Source: Otis tarda (taxonomy: Eukaryota > Chordata > Aves > Otidiformes > Otididae). Taken from it: a DNA stretch of 64,000 bases. The notes below the pieces were generated by a model that ran no database searches, was not told where the DNA came from, and saw only the letters and a program-made list of their open reading frames with translations. The DNA lies in the NCBI GenBank assembly GCA_026413225.1, contig CM048552.1, positions 60,465,001 through 60,529,000 of the forward strand, written 5' to 3'. Each line of letters starts with the position of its first letter. Position 1 is the first letter of the stretch. The position numbers and the translations under genes were made by a program. Of this stretch, positions 12,801 to 27,800 are shown piece by piece.

Positions 12801-15800
12801 ATGGTATATTCCCTCCCTTTTAACAAATCAATCCACTTAAAATCCTTGCCATCTAAGGGTCGTTCCAAGTAGCCTGATTGCACAAACTTGGAAGTTCATT
12901 ACTTAAACAGCAGAGCAATAATGCAAACATTTGGTGTAATTTCAAAGAAAAGAAGTTCATATTGAAGGTCAAGGACACTCTAACCTACTCCTGCAATAGA
13001 AATGTGTTTTTACTGCAGCATTTTGTTGTTTTTTTTTTTTCAAAAAAGCCCACTTTTCAACTGACTAAGCTCAGTCCTGTTTATGTACTTTTTAAAGACA
13101 TCATTTTGATGGGAGACAAAACAACTTGAGCAAAATAGTGACTAGTTAAGGTTCCTTATAGCGTCTTCTTTGAAACTGTGAAGACATCAATGGATGTTGT
13201 GTTTATAATATAATGTCAAATATAAAGCAATATTTGGATGGTAAGATCTTAGTTCTATAAACCCTTTTCCACTTCTTTAGTATGGCTTCACTGGTACCGT
13301 GATTCTGCTCCCATCTTTACGGATTCTGCCCCCGCATTCATAAAAGAAGACATAAAAAGAAAATGCAAGTGAAGCCTGTAACCAAAGCCTTAGCTGCTTC
13401 ACGACAAAAAATTAAAAGTCTCTTCAGCTTCTCTGGATGTCAGAATCTTTTTTGTTCTATCCATCTGTCCATCACAACCTCCATTTTTCTCTAACATAAT
13501 TTGTAGAACAGTGTTTTTAGTAGGGGCCTGGCCATATTGAAATTTCATCATAGAATTAAACAAGGAAGATTAATTGTGTTCTTGTGTTACGTTTGATCTT
13601 GTTAATGTGCATGTATCGAATACTGTAGAAACCTCTAGGTACAAGTTAGTCACACCTGAGAATAGTTTCTGTCTTTCTGCATTAGAGTCCTGAGGAAGTG
13701 TTCTGAGTAGAAAAAGGTGTTATGAAGCTGGTTAATGTGTAGGTTGTCAAAAATAATCAGAGACCATGATGACATGGTACAATTTCCCTTTATTCTTTTC
13801 ACAGTTGCATAACGTCTGTTCTTGTGAATGTGCTTTCCCTGTAGCTTTTTGAAAAGGGTTTTGCCTGTTGCAGCACACATTGGTATGGACACTGAGAGTA
13901 GCTTGTGCCCAACGCTTTTGAAAGTTGAGTCACCTGTTTACTTTCTCTTCCTTCTACCCGCATCAGAAATTCATGTCCAGTGTTCGTTATGTCAGCATTG
14001 TAGCCAGCAGTCAGGTGTATTAGATCCATATTTCTTTTCACAGAGAAATTTGGCAAAAAATGTTCCATGTGTGGTGAAGATTCATGTGTAGGAAAGGGGC
14101 TTAGTTTGTATGTTTCTGGGACTAAGATTTCTCGGTATCACATTGTCAGGAAGTTGTTCAGAACTACCAATCTTTTATGGTAGTGGTGGGCCTTGTGTCA
14201 TAACAATAGTGCTTCTTTGGATAATTACACTGGCAGATAAGGAATCTTTTTCATAGTGATAACTTGCTTAATCAGGTAAACTCACTTGACTCTTAATTTG
14301 CTGTCTGCCTATTCATTTGTCTAGCAGCTAATCTAGTTTATCATTTTCAAGACAGGCACAACGTAGGTATCTCTGGTTGAAAGGATTGGAGTGACTTAGT
14401 CATTAAATGTACCATAAATGGTATTTTACTTTGAATATTTTATTTCTCTTTTCCAGAAGTAAGCACATTGAAGGATCTTTTTGGCATTGCTAGCAATGGT
14501 ATGTTCCCCTGTTTTGTTTATTTATAATGGTGTGCAGCTGTTACATCACAGAAGACATTTTTAATCTACGCACACACACATCATGTTTCTAAAAAAAAAT
14601 AATATTCCTTGTCTACAGAACATGACGTGTCCATGGCAAAGTATAGCAGGTTACCGAAAAGGAAAGAAAATGAGAAGGTAACAAACGTGAAAGGGAAAAG
14701 GAAAAGTTTTCATCAGCTATTCTGTGTGCATCATTGTTCACTTAGGAACTTTGGGGAGTTCATCAGTTCAATCCACAGTAGCTCAAGAGTACTTGTAATT
14801 TCATTTCCAAGCAGACACAAAGCTTTTAAACATCAGTTCAGCAAAGTTACTGCCAGTTTTCTCCAAGTTAGGCAAGTGATAAGTATTGTGCTGAAGTAGA
14901 GCCCCTCAGATCCAGGGGAGCTCTTCATAGAGAGGCAATCCGAATGGCTATAAATAGATTTGTATAGGCCTACTGTTGTACAGCTGGTGTGGTGATGCTG
15001 TATTACTGGGTACAGTTCAGCGTGAACTGTCGTGAAGCCTTGTGTCTGCTCTTTGTAAAGCATTCAGTTTTTTCGCATCTACCTTCCTGCTAATTTTCTC
15101 TGTAAGGCTTGTCGTTCTACTTACAGTACACATAAATGTGGTGGGATTATTTTACATTTATTTTCTTTGCCCCCTGGACCGCTACTCCAAAATATATCCC
15201 TGTATGCCAAAAGCGTGTGATTGGCCCTAGCGTAAGAGTGCATTGGTTCCACAGGACGGTCCTTCTAAAGGAAATGCATTACAGAAGAGAATGTGATATA
15301 GCACATTGTGGATTATTCATCTCTGAATTCTGCACTTGCAGGCTTGCGTTGTGGTCTCCGCTGCAAAAAAAATTTCTTGCACTGAGGTCAGATCCAGAAT
15401 TTTAGTTGTAGTAGCTGTGTAGTTTATAGTCACAGGGGCTCCCCAAATGCTTAAGTATCTTGCCAGAGAAGGGCTTGAAGTACTTGCTTTGGGTTTTCGA
15501 TTTGCTTTCTTAGTTTCTTGTCCTTCATTTTAATGTGGAGAAGTTCTGTAATGAGAGTTGTTTAACTTGAAAATAGTCAGTAAATATATCCATATGCACG
15601 GTAACAGTTTGTCAACCTCTTTATCAATTTTTATTCAGCTTAAGGCAGAAGTGGCAAAAGAAGTGGCAAATGCAAGAAGAAAGCAGCACCTTTCATCCCT
15701 GCAATATTACTGTGCCCTGAATGCTCTGCAGTATAGGAAGAGAGTGGCAATGATGGAACCTATGCTGGGATATACACGAGGACAGGTATGGACAGTAAAG

Positions 15801-18800
15801 CATCTATATCATTTAGATATGCTCCTGGGAAAAGTAAAATGTTGTAGCTCTGGACTTTTTGGGGGGAACTGACAAATGATAATGGGGGGACGACGACACA
15901 CTTTTATTCAGCTTGCCTAGATTCTAACAACTGATTTTGTTTGTGGCAGACGGTTGAAAGTTTAGATACTCAGGAAAGACACGGACTGGAAAAAAAAAAT
16001 CCACTACACTTATGTGCAAAATCAGACTGGGATTAATTTTTTTTCACAGCTAAGCTATCAGCACAGCAGCATTTACTTCCACTGTTTACTCCGTCTGCAC
16101 AAACTCTCCTATGTAGCAGTTCCCTTCCTGGCACATAATGTTCAGCATACTGATGAGGAACATACACGATAGGGAACAGAGCATACACCGGAGAACTGGA
16201 AGGACAGAACAGTAAAGTGGATTGAGCGTAAGGCTGGCAAATCCTCTTTCTAATCTTTATTCTGCCAGCAATTTGATAGAGCATTTCTCAAATCTGTAAA
16301 ATACGGGAGTAATACTGATAATCTGACTCTCCAGGATATCAGGAGGATCAACAAACTAGTATTCTCACAGCACTTGATTTTCACTGCCACCCATTTTAAG
16401 GGTCCATTGGGCTTCAACATTGATGAAAGTAAGCGTTGGGAAAAGGAGAATTGATTGCAAAAAGATTATGCGGTGCTCTGTTTGAGATTGTAATGTGGAT
16501 TATTATCTGCATTGTCCTGTCTTTTGCAGATTGTGTGCCCCATATAAAATAGGTAATAAAGGAGAAATCAGTCACTTCCCCACCATGGCAGTTCACACTG
16601 CTTCTCTGTTGTAATTATGCTAAGTGAAAGAATTCCATTGGTTTCCTTTGCTGGAAGCCAAACAGAACTTTATTTCCCTGTATTTTATCTGGCGAAAGTG
16701 CCATATCTCAGTGCTTTATACAGGAAAGTCTTAGGTTGTCATGAGAATGCGTGAGTATCCAGAAGCCAGTTGATGCTTAAATACTGTGAACCACCCTTCA
16801 GCCCAAGTATATATTTTCTTTATTAATTACTCAAAACCTGTGTCTCGTATGTCACATTTCCAATGAATGAGCAGGCCATAAGGAATTTTTGGAAGAAGCA
16901 GTGGCTAATACAGGGTTTATTTGACTGAAAACTGACATCAACATCTAAGCTAGGCATGTCAGTCTGTCATCAGTGGAATTTAGAGCTCTTCCCTCCCGAA
17001 GCAGGCTTCTGAAATAGAACAGGTGAATCATTCTTTAAGAGCGTGTGCTTTCTCTCCATTGTCTGCAAAGGGAACCTGTGGTCAATAACATGGTTGCAGA
17101 AATCTGAGTTACAGGTAAGAGGAATCTCGCGTCCCAAGGTTAGGGAAAGAAGTGGAATCACAAGTAAAAGTGGGTAAAATAGCTAATAAATTGCTTGACA
17201 ACTAAGGATTTGCTTTTACATCTCATTCCGGAGTAGTTAACTGATTTTAATTATTTTTTTTTAGAGCTGATTAATTGCACACATGCACTAGCAGTGTCTG
17301 TGTTTCACACAGTTGCCAGTAGGTCCTAATGATGACTGTGTGCCCCACAGCAGGTAATCCAAGGTCAAGTCTACACCAAGTGTTTTGCTGCTGTTGCGTG
17401 CCTGCTGAGGCGTACCAGCTAGGTGAATTCATCTTCTGTCACAAAATGTACACTTTGGCCTTAGTAGCTTTTTTTATCTCCTTCAGTAGAACAAAATCCG
17501 TGGTCAATCTGTAGTGGATAAAACTGATTGCAAGGAGAAGCCTTGAGGGCACAGCTATACTTCATCACTTTCCTGACTTTGCTATAGCAGTTTAAAAATT
17601 TCCAGGTTGGAGTTGGTAGTCCAGGTTAGACTGGACCACCACACCAATGGATGATTTGGGCCCCATTCCTTTTGGTACAGTGGCATTGCACCCAGTGGCT
17701 CATAACACCACTAGGCCCAGTTCTGCACAGTGCTAGTATGGGAGAAGGCTACCTGTTCCCTTATTCCAGTCGTTTAGCACGTTCACTGGAAACATACCTG
17801 TCAGCTGCCAATAGCTTGTGTGTGTGTGTGTGTAAAAGGGTGTGTGAAAGGGTGAAAAGTTGTGTAAGTGAGAAATACAGAGAAAGGCAACACAGCTGTT
17901 TTGACAATGTGTTTGATCACCAGCCAAAAGTATCAGTCATGATGGGATCACTGTTACCACAGTGCCCACAATCTGTTATTTGTCTGCCAAAGCCAAGATA
18001 ACTTCCAGTGTCTTTTACTTTCATTATTATTTTTCAGATCAACTTTTTTAAAAAAGGAGCAGAGATGTTTTCCAAAAGAATGGACAGCTTCTTGTCATCT
18101 GTTTCAGACATGGTTCAAAGGTAAGATGATGCGTTAGCACGGTTAGCTTCAGTAACAGAGAGTGCCTCTGTTTCTTTCTCGTGAGAGTCCTTCCATGCTT
18201 GGATTGTGTTGTTGGGTATGTTTTGTTAAAGCAGCAGGTAGAAAGGAGGTATGTTTGTACATGTAAAGGAAAATGCCTTCAGTGCACTGCAGAGAGTATT
18301 TTTACAGTATAGCCAGCAACTATATACCCTGAAGTGTTCACATACATCCCTGCGTCTGTTCATGGACACCAAGCATGGAATCTGGTCTTGAAATGGGTTA
18401 ACAGAATTAATATAATCAAGCTAAAGTGCATTCTGAATTAGAGGTATTTGTACTTGCTTTTACAGCAACAATAACCCATTAACTTTCCAAATAAGGATTT
18501 AAGGTTTATAGTTTTTTATGTTCTAGCTACACAAGGCAAACAAAACTCCCCGCCCTAGGGAACATACTCATTGCATCCGGTATAGGCTGTATCAGTGCAC
18601 TGAGTTCAACCTGCTTTGGCTAAGTCCTTATTTCAACAAACTGCCTCACTTTTTGTATTTCTAATTTTCTAATTTCTTTTCCCTCCCCTCCCTGCCTCCC
18701 TACTTGTAGTGAAGATTGAAGTTTTCTTTATAATTAAGTCCCTGTAAATGTAACCTTTACATTTCAAATGTAATCATATTAGAGAGACCATCAATCATTT

Positions 18801-21800
18801 ATTTTAAATTAGCTGGAACACTAAACTGAGTCCTTCACTTTATTGCTTCATACCTTTCATATTGGACTGTATCCAAATCATTGCTTATTCTAACTCTGGT
18901 GGCATTGTAAATAATGCATACTTGTTAATTTTAGAATAGCATTGTAAGTAATCTCCCTGTATAGTAGATTCTTTCACTAAATGATTCTTTACTTCCTGTA
19001 CCTCTGTACTTCCTTATATATCTTTTCACACTCACTTCTGAAATAAAACCCTCCACAGCCTGCATAGCATTTGTACAGATTGGAGGACAGATTCTAAACT
19101 CCTTTGAAACAGTGCCCTTTATTTAGATTGGCCAGAGCACCTTGCTTAGGGTGTAGATCCTGCTATTGGATCCTCACCATAGAATAAGCTCTTGCTTTCC
19201 AAAGTCTGATGGATTTGAATTCTGGATAGTACACAGAAGTAAATGGAAGCAAAAATAAGCTGTTTAGTTGGTTTGTTGAGTCTGGTTTTTGTGTTTTAAG
19301 TCTTGTCACACAGCAAAGCTTGAAAGTACCACTCAAATGTAACTAGTACAGGAGTGTAACTTCTTTGAAAAAAAAAACAAAAGAGAAGCTTGCAAAATTC
19401 TGAATGATGCTTTGCAGCTTAGCAATTACTGACACAGGACATGGTTTGATGACTTAAGATTACACAGCCACTGTAAACCGTGCTGGCCACTCCATTCCTA
19501 CTTTAGTGCTGGGGATTACAAGGCCTCAGTGAGTCAGATCTGCTTGGTAATCAAGCTAAAAGCTTTTTATTTGTCAGATTTGTTTTCTTGGAACAACAAG
19601 CCAATGGGACTCATAGTGTAGTTACAGAATTTCAGCAGTGACGTAGTCTTGCATCTATTTAAGCAGATTGTGAAACTTAGTCTTTCTATTTAAAAGTATT
19701 TTCATTTATACAGTGAATATTGCTAACAGTGTAAAAACACATAAGAGAGGACAGATCATTAAAATATTCTCAGTAACCTGTTGGTCTAATTGCCACAAAT
19801 GCATGTAATTTCAGAATTGCCAGCTTTTCTCTCTTTTCTGTCTTGGAGGTAAGAGAATTGTGTTAGGAAGGGGAATCCAGTCTTGGGAACCATGAAAATG
19901 CCAGGGCAGTTTTGTTGGAAGCAATTCGTGGTGCAACAATAATAACTGATCAAAAGGTTCATTGGAGTAGTGGTTATGTAAAAACTGACAGCACTATTCC
20001 ATCTTATTTCAAAATGGAATTTAAATAATTCTTATTCTGACATTTAATGATCATGTTGAAAGGCACTAACTTGCAAAATACGGTCTAATTTAGTTAAGAT
20101 ATGGTGATATTACTCAGTCTTATAACTTGGCTTCTTATATGACTTGGCTAGGTGGTTGGGAGGCACACAGCTGGTCTCATTTTGGAAGTGATGTTGCGAG
20201 CTTGCGAAGGCTCAGCTTTCTGAAAATATGGAAAAGCTGGAAATAAGCTAACATGAAACAGACTAACACCATGATGCAAGAGTGACTCTTTGGCCGGTCA
20301 GGTACTGCTTAGTGCTGACTTAAATGCAGCACTGTGTCTCTAGATTGTTGCAGGATATCACCAATTTCTACAAAAGACTGGGGAGAATGGGAGGAGAGTC
20401 ATGTGTAGTTGCCTTGCGCTTTTCCACAGGCTTTTTGCCACTGTCAGAGACAGGATAGGGGACTACGTGGATCTCTGGCCCTGCTGTGTACAGCCTGTGT
20501 TATGTGCTGATGTTCTCCAAAAGATGTAACCGCTTGAGCAGGAAGCAAGGAGAAAGTTGCTAATTGCATAGATGCAGATACTGATGACTTTCTAAGATAT
20601 GCAATGACAAGTATTCTTCTGCTCCTTGCAGGGGGGTTGGACTAGATGACCTTTTAAGGTCCCTTTCAACCCAAACTATTCTATGATCAGTCCATCAGTC
20701 TTCTCCGTTTGGTGTCATCTGCTCCTATGGGTTGTCCAGCTCTTATTAATAAGACTGTAAACCTACAAGCCTCAATATCGACCCATGAGGAACATCACTA
20801 ATAGCTGGGAACTATTAGTAGTAGTTGGGCTTTGTCTCACTGATTACAACCCTTTAAGCACAGTAGTCCAGCCATGTTTTCTGCCCATCTTGTAGCCGAC
20901 TTCTCCAGTTTGTATTTCACCAATTTGGCTCTAAGGTTGCTATGGGAGACCGTGTGAAAGGTCTTCCTGAAGTCAAGTGAAACAGCAGCCACTGATCTTC
21001 TCCTGTCCACCAGGCTAGTCATTACATCGCAGGAGGCAATTGGGATGGTTGGGCATGATTTGCCTTCGGTAAATCTGTGCTGGCTGTTCCCAGTTGCCTT
21101 CTTGTCCTTCATGTTTTTGGAAATAACTGGTGAATTTGCTCCTTAGCTTTGGGCCTGAGGTATGGCTAACTGGTTTGTAGTTCCCCAGATTGTTTTTCTT
21201 GCCTGTCTCGAAGGCGGGTATGAGACTGGGCTTTTTTTCAGTCATTAGGAACCTCCCCTGACTGCAGTGAACTTTTGAAGATGATACAGACCAGCCTTGC
21301 AGGGACATTAGCCAGCTCTCTCAGGACCTCAGTTCACAGACACGTAGCCAGACCTCAGGTTCACAGAAGGGCGGTGCAAACAGGTGGCCTAAAACCATTT
21401 TCTACTTTCTTGTCCAGAGATGCACAAAATAGTGCTTGCAGCTGACATGGAGATCTAAGCCCTTTTACATATAGTTTATCTAATAGGAATTTTTAAATTG
21501 TTGTATTAATTATGTTGCATTTTCAAAATGGCAGGCCTTTAGTTGCTTTCTGATTGTGCCCATTGCATTGATGTGTATTGATCAGAAGAGTTTGCAGGTG
21601 AAATGTGGACTTACTAACGTTGATGGAAACAAGTTCGGTTTATTGGCGTGATGGGACTGTCAAGTGGTCTGTGGGAACCTCTGAAAATTAAGTGGCTCCC
21701 AATGATTTTCTGACAGTAGAGCTGAAAAAAAAATGTTGAAGGTATTTCACTAGCATGTGATGATGACTCTGACCTCTCGCTTGCTTGTTCCAGTGCTATG

Positions 21801-24800
21801 GCTGCTCTGTTTCCTCCTTTACACCAAATGTGTCTTACAGGAAGATTATGAGTACAGAGATACTCAGCACTGCAGTATATTGCTGTATGTTGCAGTGTAT
21901 TGCTGTACTTACGTTCTGAGTTAAATTTTACCCTCGGATACCCCTTCACAGTTACCACTTTCAGCAAACTGGATTTTTACAGATATGTTCAAAAAGAGCT
22001 GTTTCGCCCACCTGCACCAAAGATGTTTTTAATTATAAATAAAAATTAAAACTAAAATTAGACTTGAGCTATAGATTTTGTTATTGTATTGTTCTGAATT
22101 CATGGAGAACTTTCTGTCGAAAATGTGTGACCAGTTAATAGGTAGTCTCATGGCAGAAATTCCTGCCTGTTACACAGTTGCAGGAATTAGACAAAGTTCT
22201 GCGCAAGCCAAGTAAAGCCTACTTTGAACTGTGCTGCTGTACTAGGGCATTGCTTTTAGAAGCTGTCTCTCTCAACTTAACTCTTCATTCTCAACATACA
22301 AGTGTTTCTCCTGGGCTCATTTCAGTCTCACGAAATAATCTCATAATTCTGATCATGATCTCTCTATACTGTTTGGGGAAAGAAGGTAACTACGTTCGGT
22401 ACAAATCGCAAAAAATAAAGTATAGCTACTGTATGAGACATACTGAGAGTAACATCTTCAAGCTGGGCTTTCAAAATAAAGAGCAAGGGGAAATCTTGGC
22501 TGCGCTTTTGCTACTAGCCTGCCAAAGATAGCCGTATTTTCCTTAAACCATTGCTAATACTTTCAGAGCATGTGCATCTTGTCTCTTTAGGCTCAGATGA
22601 CATTTTCTGGGAGTAGTTCCCTACAGTATACCTCTTCCTTCCATTCTTTCTTAACAGCACTGATTTTTCTAGCCCTTAAAGAAAGCCTTGGACATGTAGC
22701 TTGCATTATATTTCCTATAAAGTCTATTATAGAAATAAACTTTATCTTTGCGCTGCTCTCCAATATAATCTCAAATGGTATTTTTGTTCACTTTAGCTCA
22801 CAGATGTTAGCTATATCTTGGTATAAATTGACTAATAATGGCTTTGGGTTTCTTGTTGTTTTTTTTTCCAGCATACAGGGAGAGCTGGATGCTGAAGCTG
22901 AAAAAATGAGGGTATCCCAGCAGGACTTAATTGCACTTAATGAATCTGTTTACACTCCAGATTCTGATGTAACTTCACCTGCTATCAATAGAAATCTCAT
23001 CCAGAAGGCTGGCTACCTTAATCTTAGAAAGTAAGAATACTGTTACTACACTCTGGTTTGTTTAGTTGCTGACTAGTTGCTATGGGTTGGGTTTTTTTTG
23101 TTTGTTTTTTTTTAAGGTCATAAAGACTCCTCAGGTAATGATGTTTGAGGCTTCTGAGTCACTTTTCAGCTCCTGAGTATCTCTGTCACCTTTTGGAAAT
23201 ATGTCTTAGAAGCTTAAACCAAATTAGAGGCGTTTGAGACTGTTTTCCTCAAAACAGAAGTTTACTTCTGGTTGGATTCACCTGCAGGGATGATTTCCTG
23301 CATTCAGATTGCTAAAATTGAGAAGCTGATGGGGCTGGGTTTGGGTTGTTCCCAGTTCTTAGGGCTAATGAAATCATAGTGTTTACAAAAATAAACATAT
23401 ATTTTGTAGTTAGTACATGTTTTCATAAATGACCTCCTTTACATGAGTAAAAGCTTTATGGACAATGCAAGTGCATAACTTTGAATGTATACCGTACGTA
23501 GAGTTACCTCTGCAGATTTTCCAAATAAAATCTTCTATCAGCTTCCGCAGGAGCTATGCATATTGGTGGCACATAGTTGACCCTGTTTATGTGATTGATT
23601 AAATATCAGTTTATTTCTATTTGACTAGTTTTGGGTTTTTGTTTGAGAGTGGACATTTACTAATTTGTCTTAACATTCTAAGAGCTGGATTACAGTATCA
23701 TAGGACTCCAGAGCTTGGGAGAAGATGGACTCTGAGATACTGCTTACAGAAGATACTTTTAATAATTTTGATTCTTTGTGCTGAAATTGCTTATGCTGCT
23801 CTTGAGCTTGAAAATACTTTTTTTTTTTTTTAAATCCAGCTTAATATTTCATGTCGGTTACTCAATAGCAATAATTATTTTATTCTTTACTAGGAGATAC
23901 TGCAGAGAATGTTTTTAACTTGGAATGTTTGGAATTAGTTTAATTCTTCACCTTTCATTAAGGATTAGTCTCTGCTAGGAATAGGTGCTGCTTTTAGTTC
24001 TCAACAGAGACTTATTAAAAAAATCCAGGGTTGAACATAAAGTTCAGATTAGCAGCAAGATCTGTTTGCAGTTTCATATATGTTTGGAGTAATTTCTAAA
24101 TAGTACTGAGTCTTTATCACTGCATCTTCTCTTTAGTAAAACAGGTCTGGTGACTACAACTTGGGAAAGACTGTATTTCTTCACGCAAGGTGGCAACTTG
24201 ATGTGTCAGCCAAGGGGAGCAGTAGCTGGAGGATTGATTCAGGACCTGGACAACTGCTCTGTTATGGCTGTAGACTGCGAAGACAGAAGATACTGCTTTC
24301 AGATCACTACTCCTACAGGCAAAGCGTATGAGACAGGTTTTATTTGAGGACAGCCAGTCACGCCCACCCTTTCAGATGCTGTTTCATGTAAAATATGGTT
24401 GCTATATTAGTAAGCCTTTCTGGGTTTCCAGAAGGGTGTTTCCAAATTAAAAGCATATTCCTTCCCATCCTCCTCCACAACTGCCCGAGCAGCACATGCG
24501 GTATCCTTCAGCTGCAGCTTATTCATTATTTTTGTTCCTTTGATGGTTAATAGATACAAAGCTTGGTGACATTATTATGAGACCTGGAGTCAAACAGTTT
24601 CCTGATGTCCACCTTTAGCACTGATACACTATGTTTGTATTTTAGGGGTATAACCCTTCAAGCAGAAAGCAAGAAAGAATACGAGGAGGTAATAATACTT
24701 TCTTAAAGCTGTTACTCTTTTATACAAGTGAGCTTGAAGAGTTCAGTTTCATTTTTCCCTTCCAGTGGATATGTGCCATCAACAACATCTCCAGACAGAT

Positions 24801-27800
24801 CTATCTCACTGACAATCCAGAGGTGGGAGCTCGTTTCCATCTTTTTGTTCGTTCCTTTCAACTTTCTCATTGTTCTTTACACGGCAATTAAAGTACGTGT
24901 GTAAAAGAGCTGTTCGATCTTGTTTTCGTAGGCAGCTGCAATCAAGTTAAATCAGACAGCCCTACAAGCAGTGACTCCCATTACCAGCTTTGGGAAAAAA
25001 CACGAAATTCGGCACCCCAGGTAACGTTCTCACGTGCACAGACTAGAGACTGTGTGTGTAGTCGTGCCCTTTTCATAGGGCAACAGTAGCTGAGAGGAAG
25101 CCCTGGCTAGACCCTGGCTTTACAAGCCTATGTTGCAGCAAATTCCTCTATTTCTGGTGTTTCCTACTTGAAAGCCATAAGAGATGCTAAGTGTTGAGGG
25201 TAGTGCTTATTGTTCCACATCACAGCTTTGAAGCTTCTTGCGGTTGCCATTGGGATTTTGCTGTTTCTTCAGAAACAAACACAATGCTTTATTTGTAAGT
25301 GCTTTGCTGTAAGGGTATGACTTGTAGGTAATACTGCAGAGTAGTTCCTGTGTCACAGGGCTATGCCTTACACAGCTGTCAGAACAATTACTGTTGTTCT
25401 CTTGTGCTCATTCAGGTCAGTCAATAAAGCTCCGCTCCTTCAAAACTTGTTAATAATGCTCTTACGTACTTATGTATAAGGATGTGCTTATATTCAAAAT
25501 ATGTATTTTATGTATAGTTTCTTTGTGTCCACATGAACCTAGCATCTTTCTCAGTGGGAGATTTTATCATCAGAGGTGGTTTTCAAGCCCAGTGCTGGAC
25601 TGAAATCTTGCTTTCAGAGGCAGTGTGATAAATAAAATAGGGCAAGTTTGTGTCACACAGACTGCAGCATGAAGAGACTTTTCTGCAAGTTTTGTCAGAA
25701 AACTGTGAATTCTTACTCAGATATTTACTTCAGAATTTCAAACCTTTTCCAGGTCTTCTGCCTCTCAAGCCAATGCCTTTACTATGATTTATTATTCCTT
25801 TTATTGTGATTGCTTACAGATTCCAAAGATTCCCTATAACCATGGGGAATGCCAGTCAATTTCTTTCCAATTTTATTCACATTACAGCTGTTTCACTTCA
25901 ATTACAGATTTCTAAATAGAAGAGTATTGCCATCTACTTCACTGGGCAAAGAAAACAGCTGTTCCATTGACTACTAATCTCCCAAGTCACTTTTACGTCT
26001 GTGTGCAACCAGAAAACTTTCTAGAAAAGAGAAGGATGCTGCTAGTAAAACCCACTGTCCCGTCTGTAGCGATGTGTAGTAGTTACACCTTCTGTAGCTG
26101 TGGGAAACTTAGCATCTCAATCTCGTTGAGAAAAGGTGCAGGAAGAAATTGGACTCAGTATGTAACGCTTCTCAGTGAGCACACTGTGACAAGCCTGGTA
26201 ATGTCAGGATTGCCGTTGACACCTGCGGACAGAAGTCCAGGTCTCTGCTGTTTGAACTGGTAAGGTGGCTGTCAATGTGGCCTCTGGAGTGCGGGGAGGC
26301 AGACAGCAACCTACTGCTGAAAGTCAGCCCACACCCAGAGTTGATCTGCATTCAGGTTTAATATACCAGCGCTTGCTTTATTCCTATATAATTTTAGATC
26401 CAAAAAAATAAAACAGAGATTTTATTAGAGTCCTCAGTAATAGGTAAAAAGGAAAATACTCTTTATTTATGGTTATGTATAGTGGTTCAATCCCGCTTTG
26501 GATTTTTGAATAATCTCGTCTCCCTTCCAGAGCAAAGATGGGTGTCATTGATTGACATTTTTTTCCATTTTCACTTTAGCCAGAATGTAAAGAATACGGA
26601 AAATGATAAAATAATTTCCAGTGAATCAGCTGGCATTCAAGACTCCACGCAACTCATTGCTCCTGGAACACCGATTCAGTTTGATATCGTACTGCCTGCC
26701 ACAGAATTCCTGGACCAGAACAGAGGTGGCAGGTATCGCCAGAGACAGTGATTGATCACTTTAAGAGGGTGATTCCAGGGGAGAAAATGAGGTATTGCAG
26801 CATGTGTGTGTAGTGACCAGAATCTGTAATTAGAGTTTTATATTCTTATTTCCTAGGCGTGCAAACCCATTTGGGGAATCTGAAGACGGCGGCAAAGATG
26901 AGGAGGAAGGTCAGTGCTTAATTTTTCCAGATAAAATTAGTCATGATGTTAGGCCTAATGCAGCTGTCTGCTATCAACTGTCTCTTTGTGAAAGCACCCA
27001 ACACCACGGAGCAGCAGTAACAGGCTGGTAGTGCAGTTGAAGGTTGTTTCCTTTCAGAAGCCAGTCTTTTAAACATCGCTACCTGTGAAAACACACATCT
27101 TTTTCCTTGACAGTCCAAGCTGTATTCCAGATTAGGTTTATTTCAAATGTTTAAAGGCAAAGAGATTTCATTTGCTTTGTTTTTGTTGTTCATTCTTTTT
27201 TTTCTTGTTTTCTTTTTAAAAAGTAGCTGTCGACTTGTTTAGAAGAGGTTTGATGGGACTGTATTATAATTCTGCTCAAGTTTGAGGCTGCTTAGTAGCC
27301 ACTTCTTACCCACATGTACTATTAAATCCGCAATCTAAATCTCACAGAGACCCAACATATAGCCAGCAACAGCAACGTGACTCTTTCAGCAAAGGGAGAG
27401 TTTCTTACCGCTGCCCCCTTTCCCTCCGTGCTGTGACGTGCCAGTAAAAATCAGCAGTTCTGACCTTCCTCTACCAGTACATGCAGGGCTCAGCTCCTGG
27501 TTCTTCTTTTCCTCTGTGCCAGTTACAGCCTCTGTTTGGAACCAACAGCCCCTGTCAGAAAACTACTCTTAGAACCAAAGCAGGACCCACTGGTCTGAAC
27601 GTTCTCGCTTGCATGCGCAGTCCCAAGGTAGGATGGTTGCAAGCTGCCTAAGACAGCTGTGACAAGCAGGCAGCTCCGCACTGGCAGCAGCAGCGCTCTG
27701 CTCCGCTGCAGCACACCAAAGAGAGTACAGTGACTGCCCTGCATCTCAGACTGCACAGGTGGATCTGTGTAAGCTTAGTTCAAGCTGATGCTTAACAATC

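Noticed and set aside
17651..18001. 116-codon + strand open frame next to APPL2 exon 9
   Set aside because: It reads through a (TG)n microsatellite that yields a Cys-Val repeat, and the frame is not that of exon 9.
20837..21308. Reverse transcriptase frames as a possible active gene or domesticated protein
   Set aside because: Two frames with a shift between them and no catalytic YADD region; a decayed CR1 piece.
21614..21967. 117-codon - strand open frame in APPL2 intron 9
   Set aside because: Contains the 20-bp tandem duplication, has no recognisable domain, and lies wholly in intron; treated as chance.
22178..22531. 117-codon + strand open frame in APPL2 intron 9
   Set aside because: No recognised domain, no splice sites or poly(A) signal suited to a gene; chance is the simpler reading.
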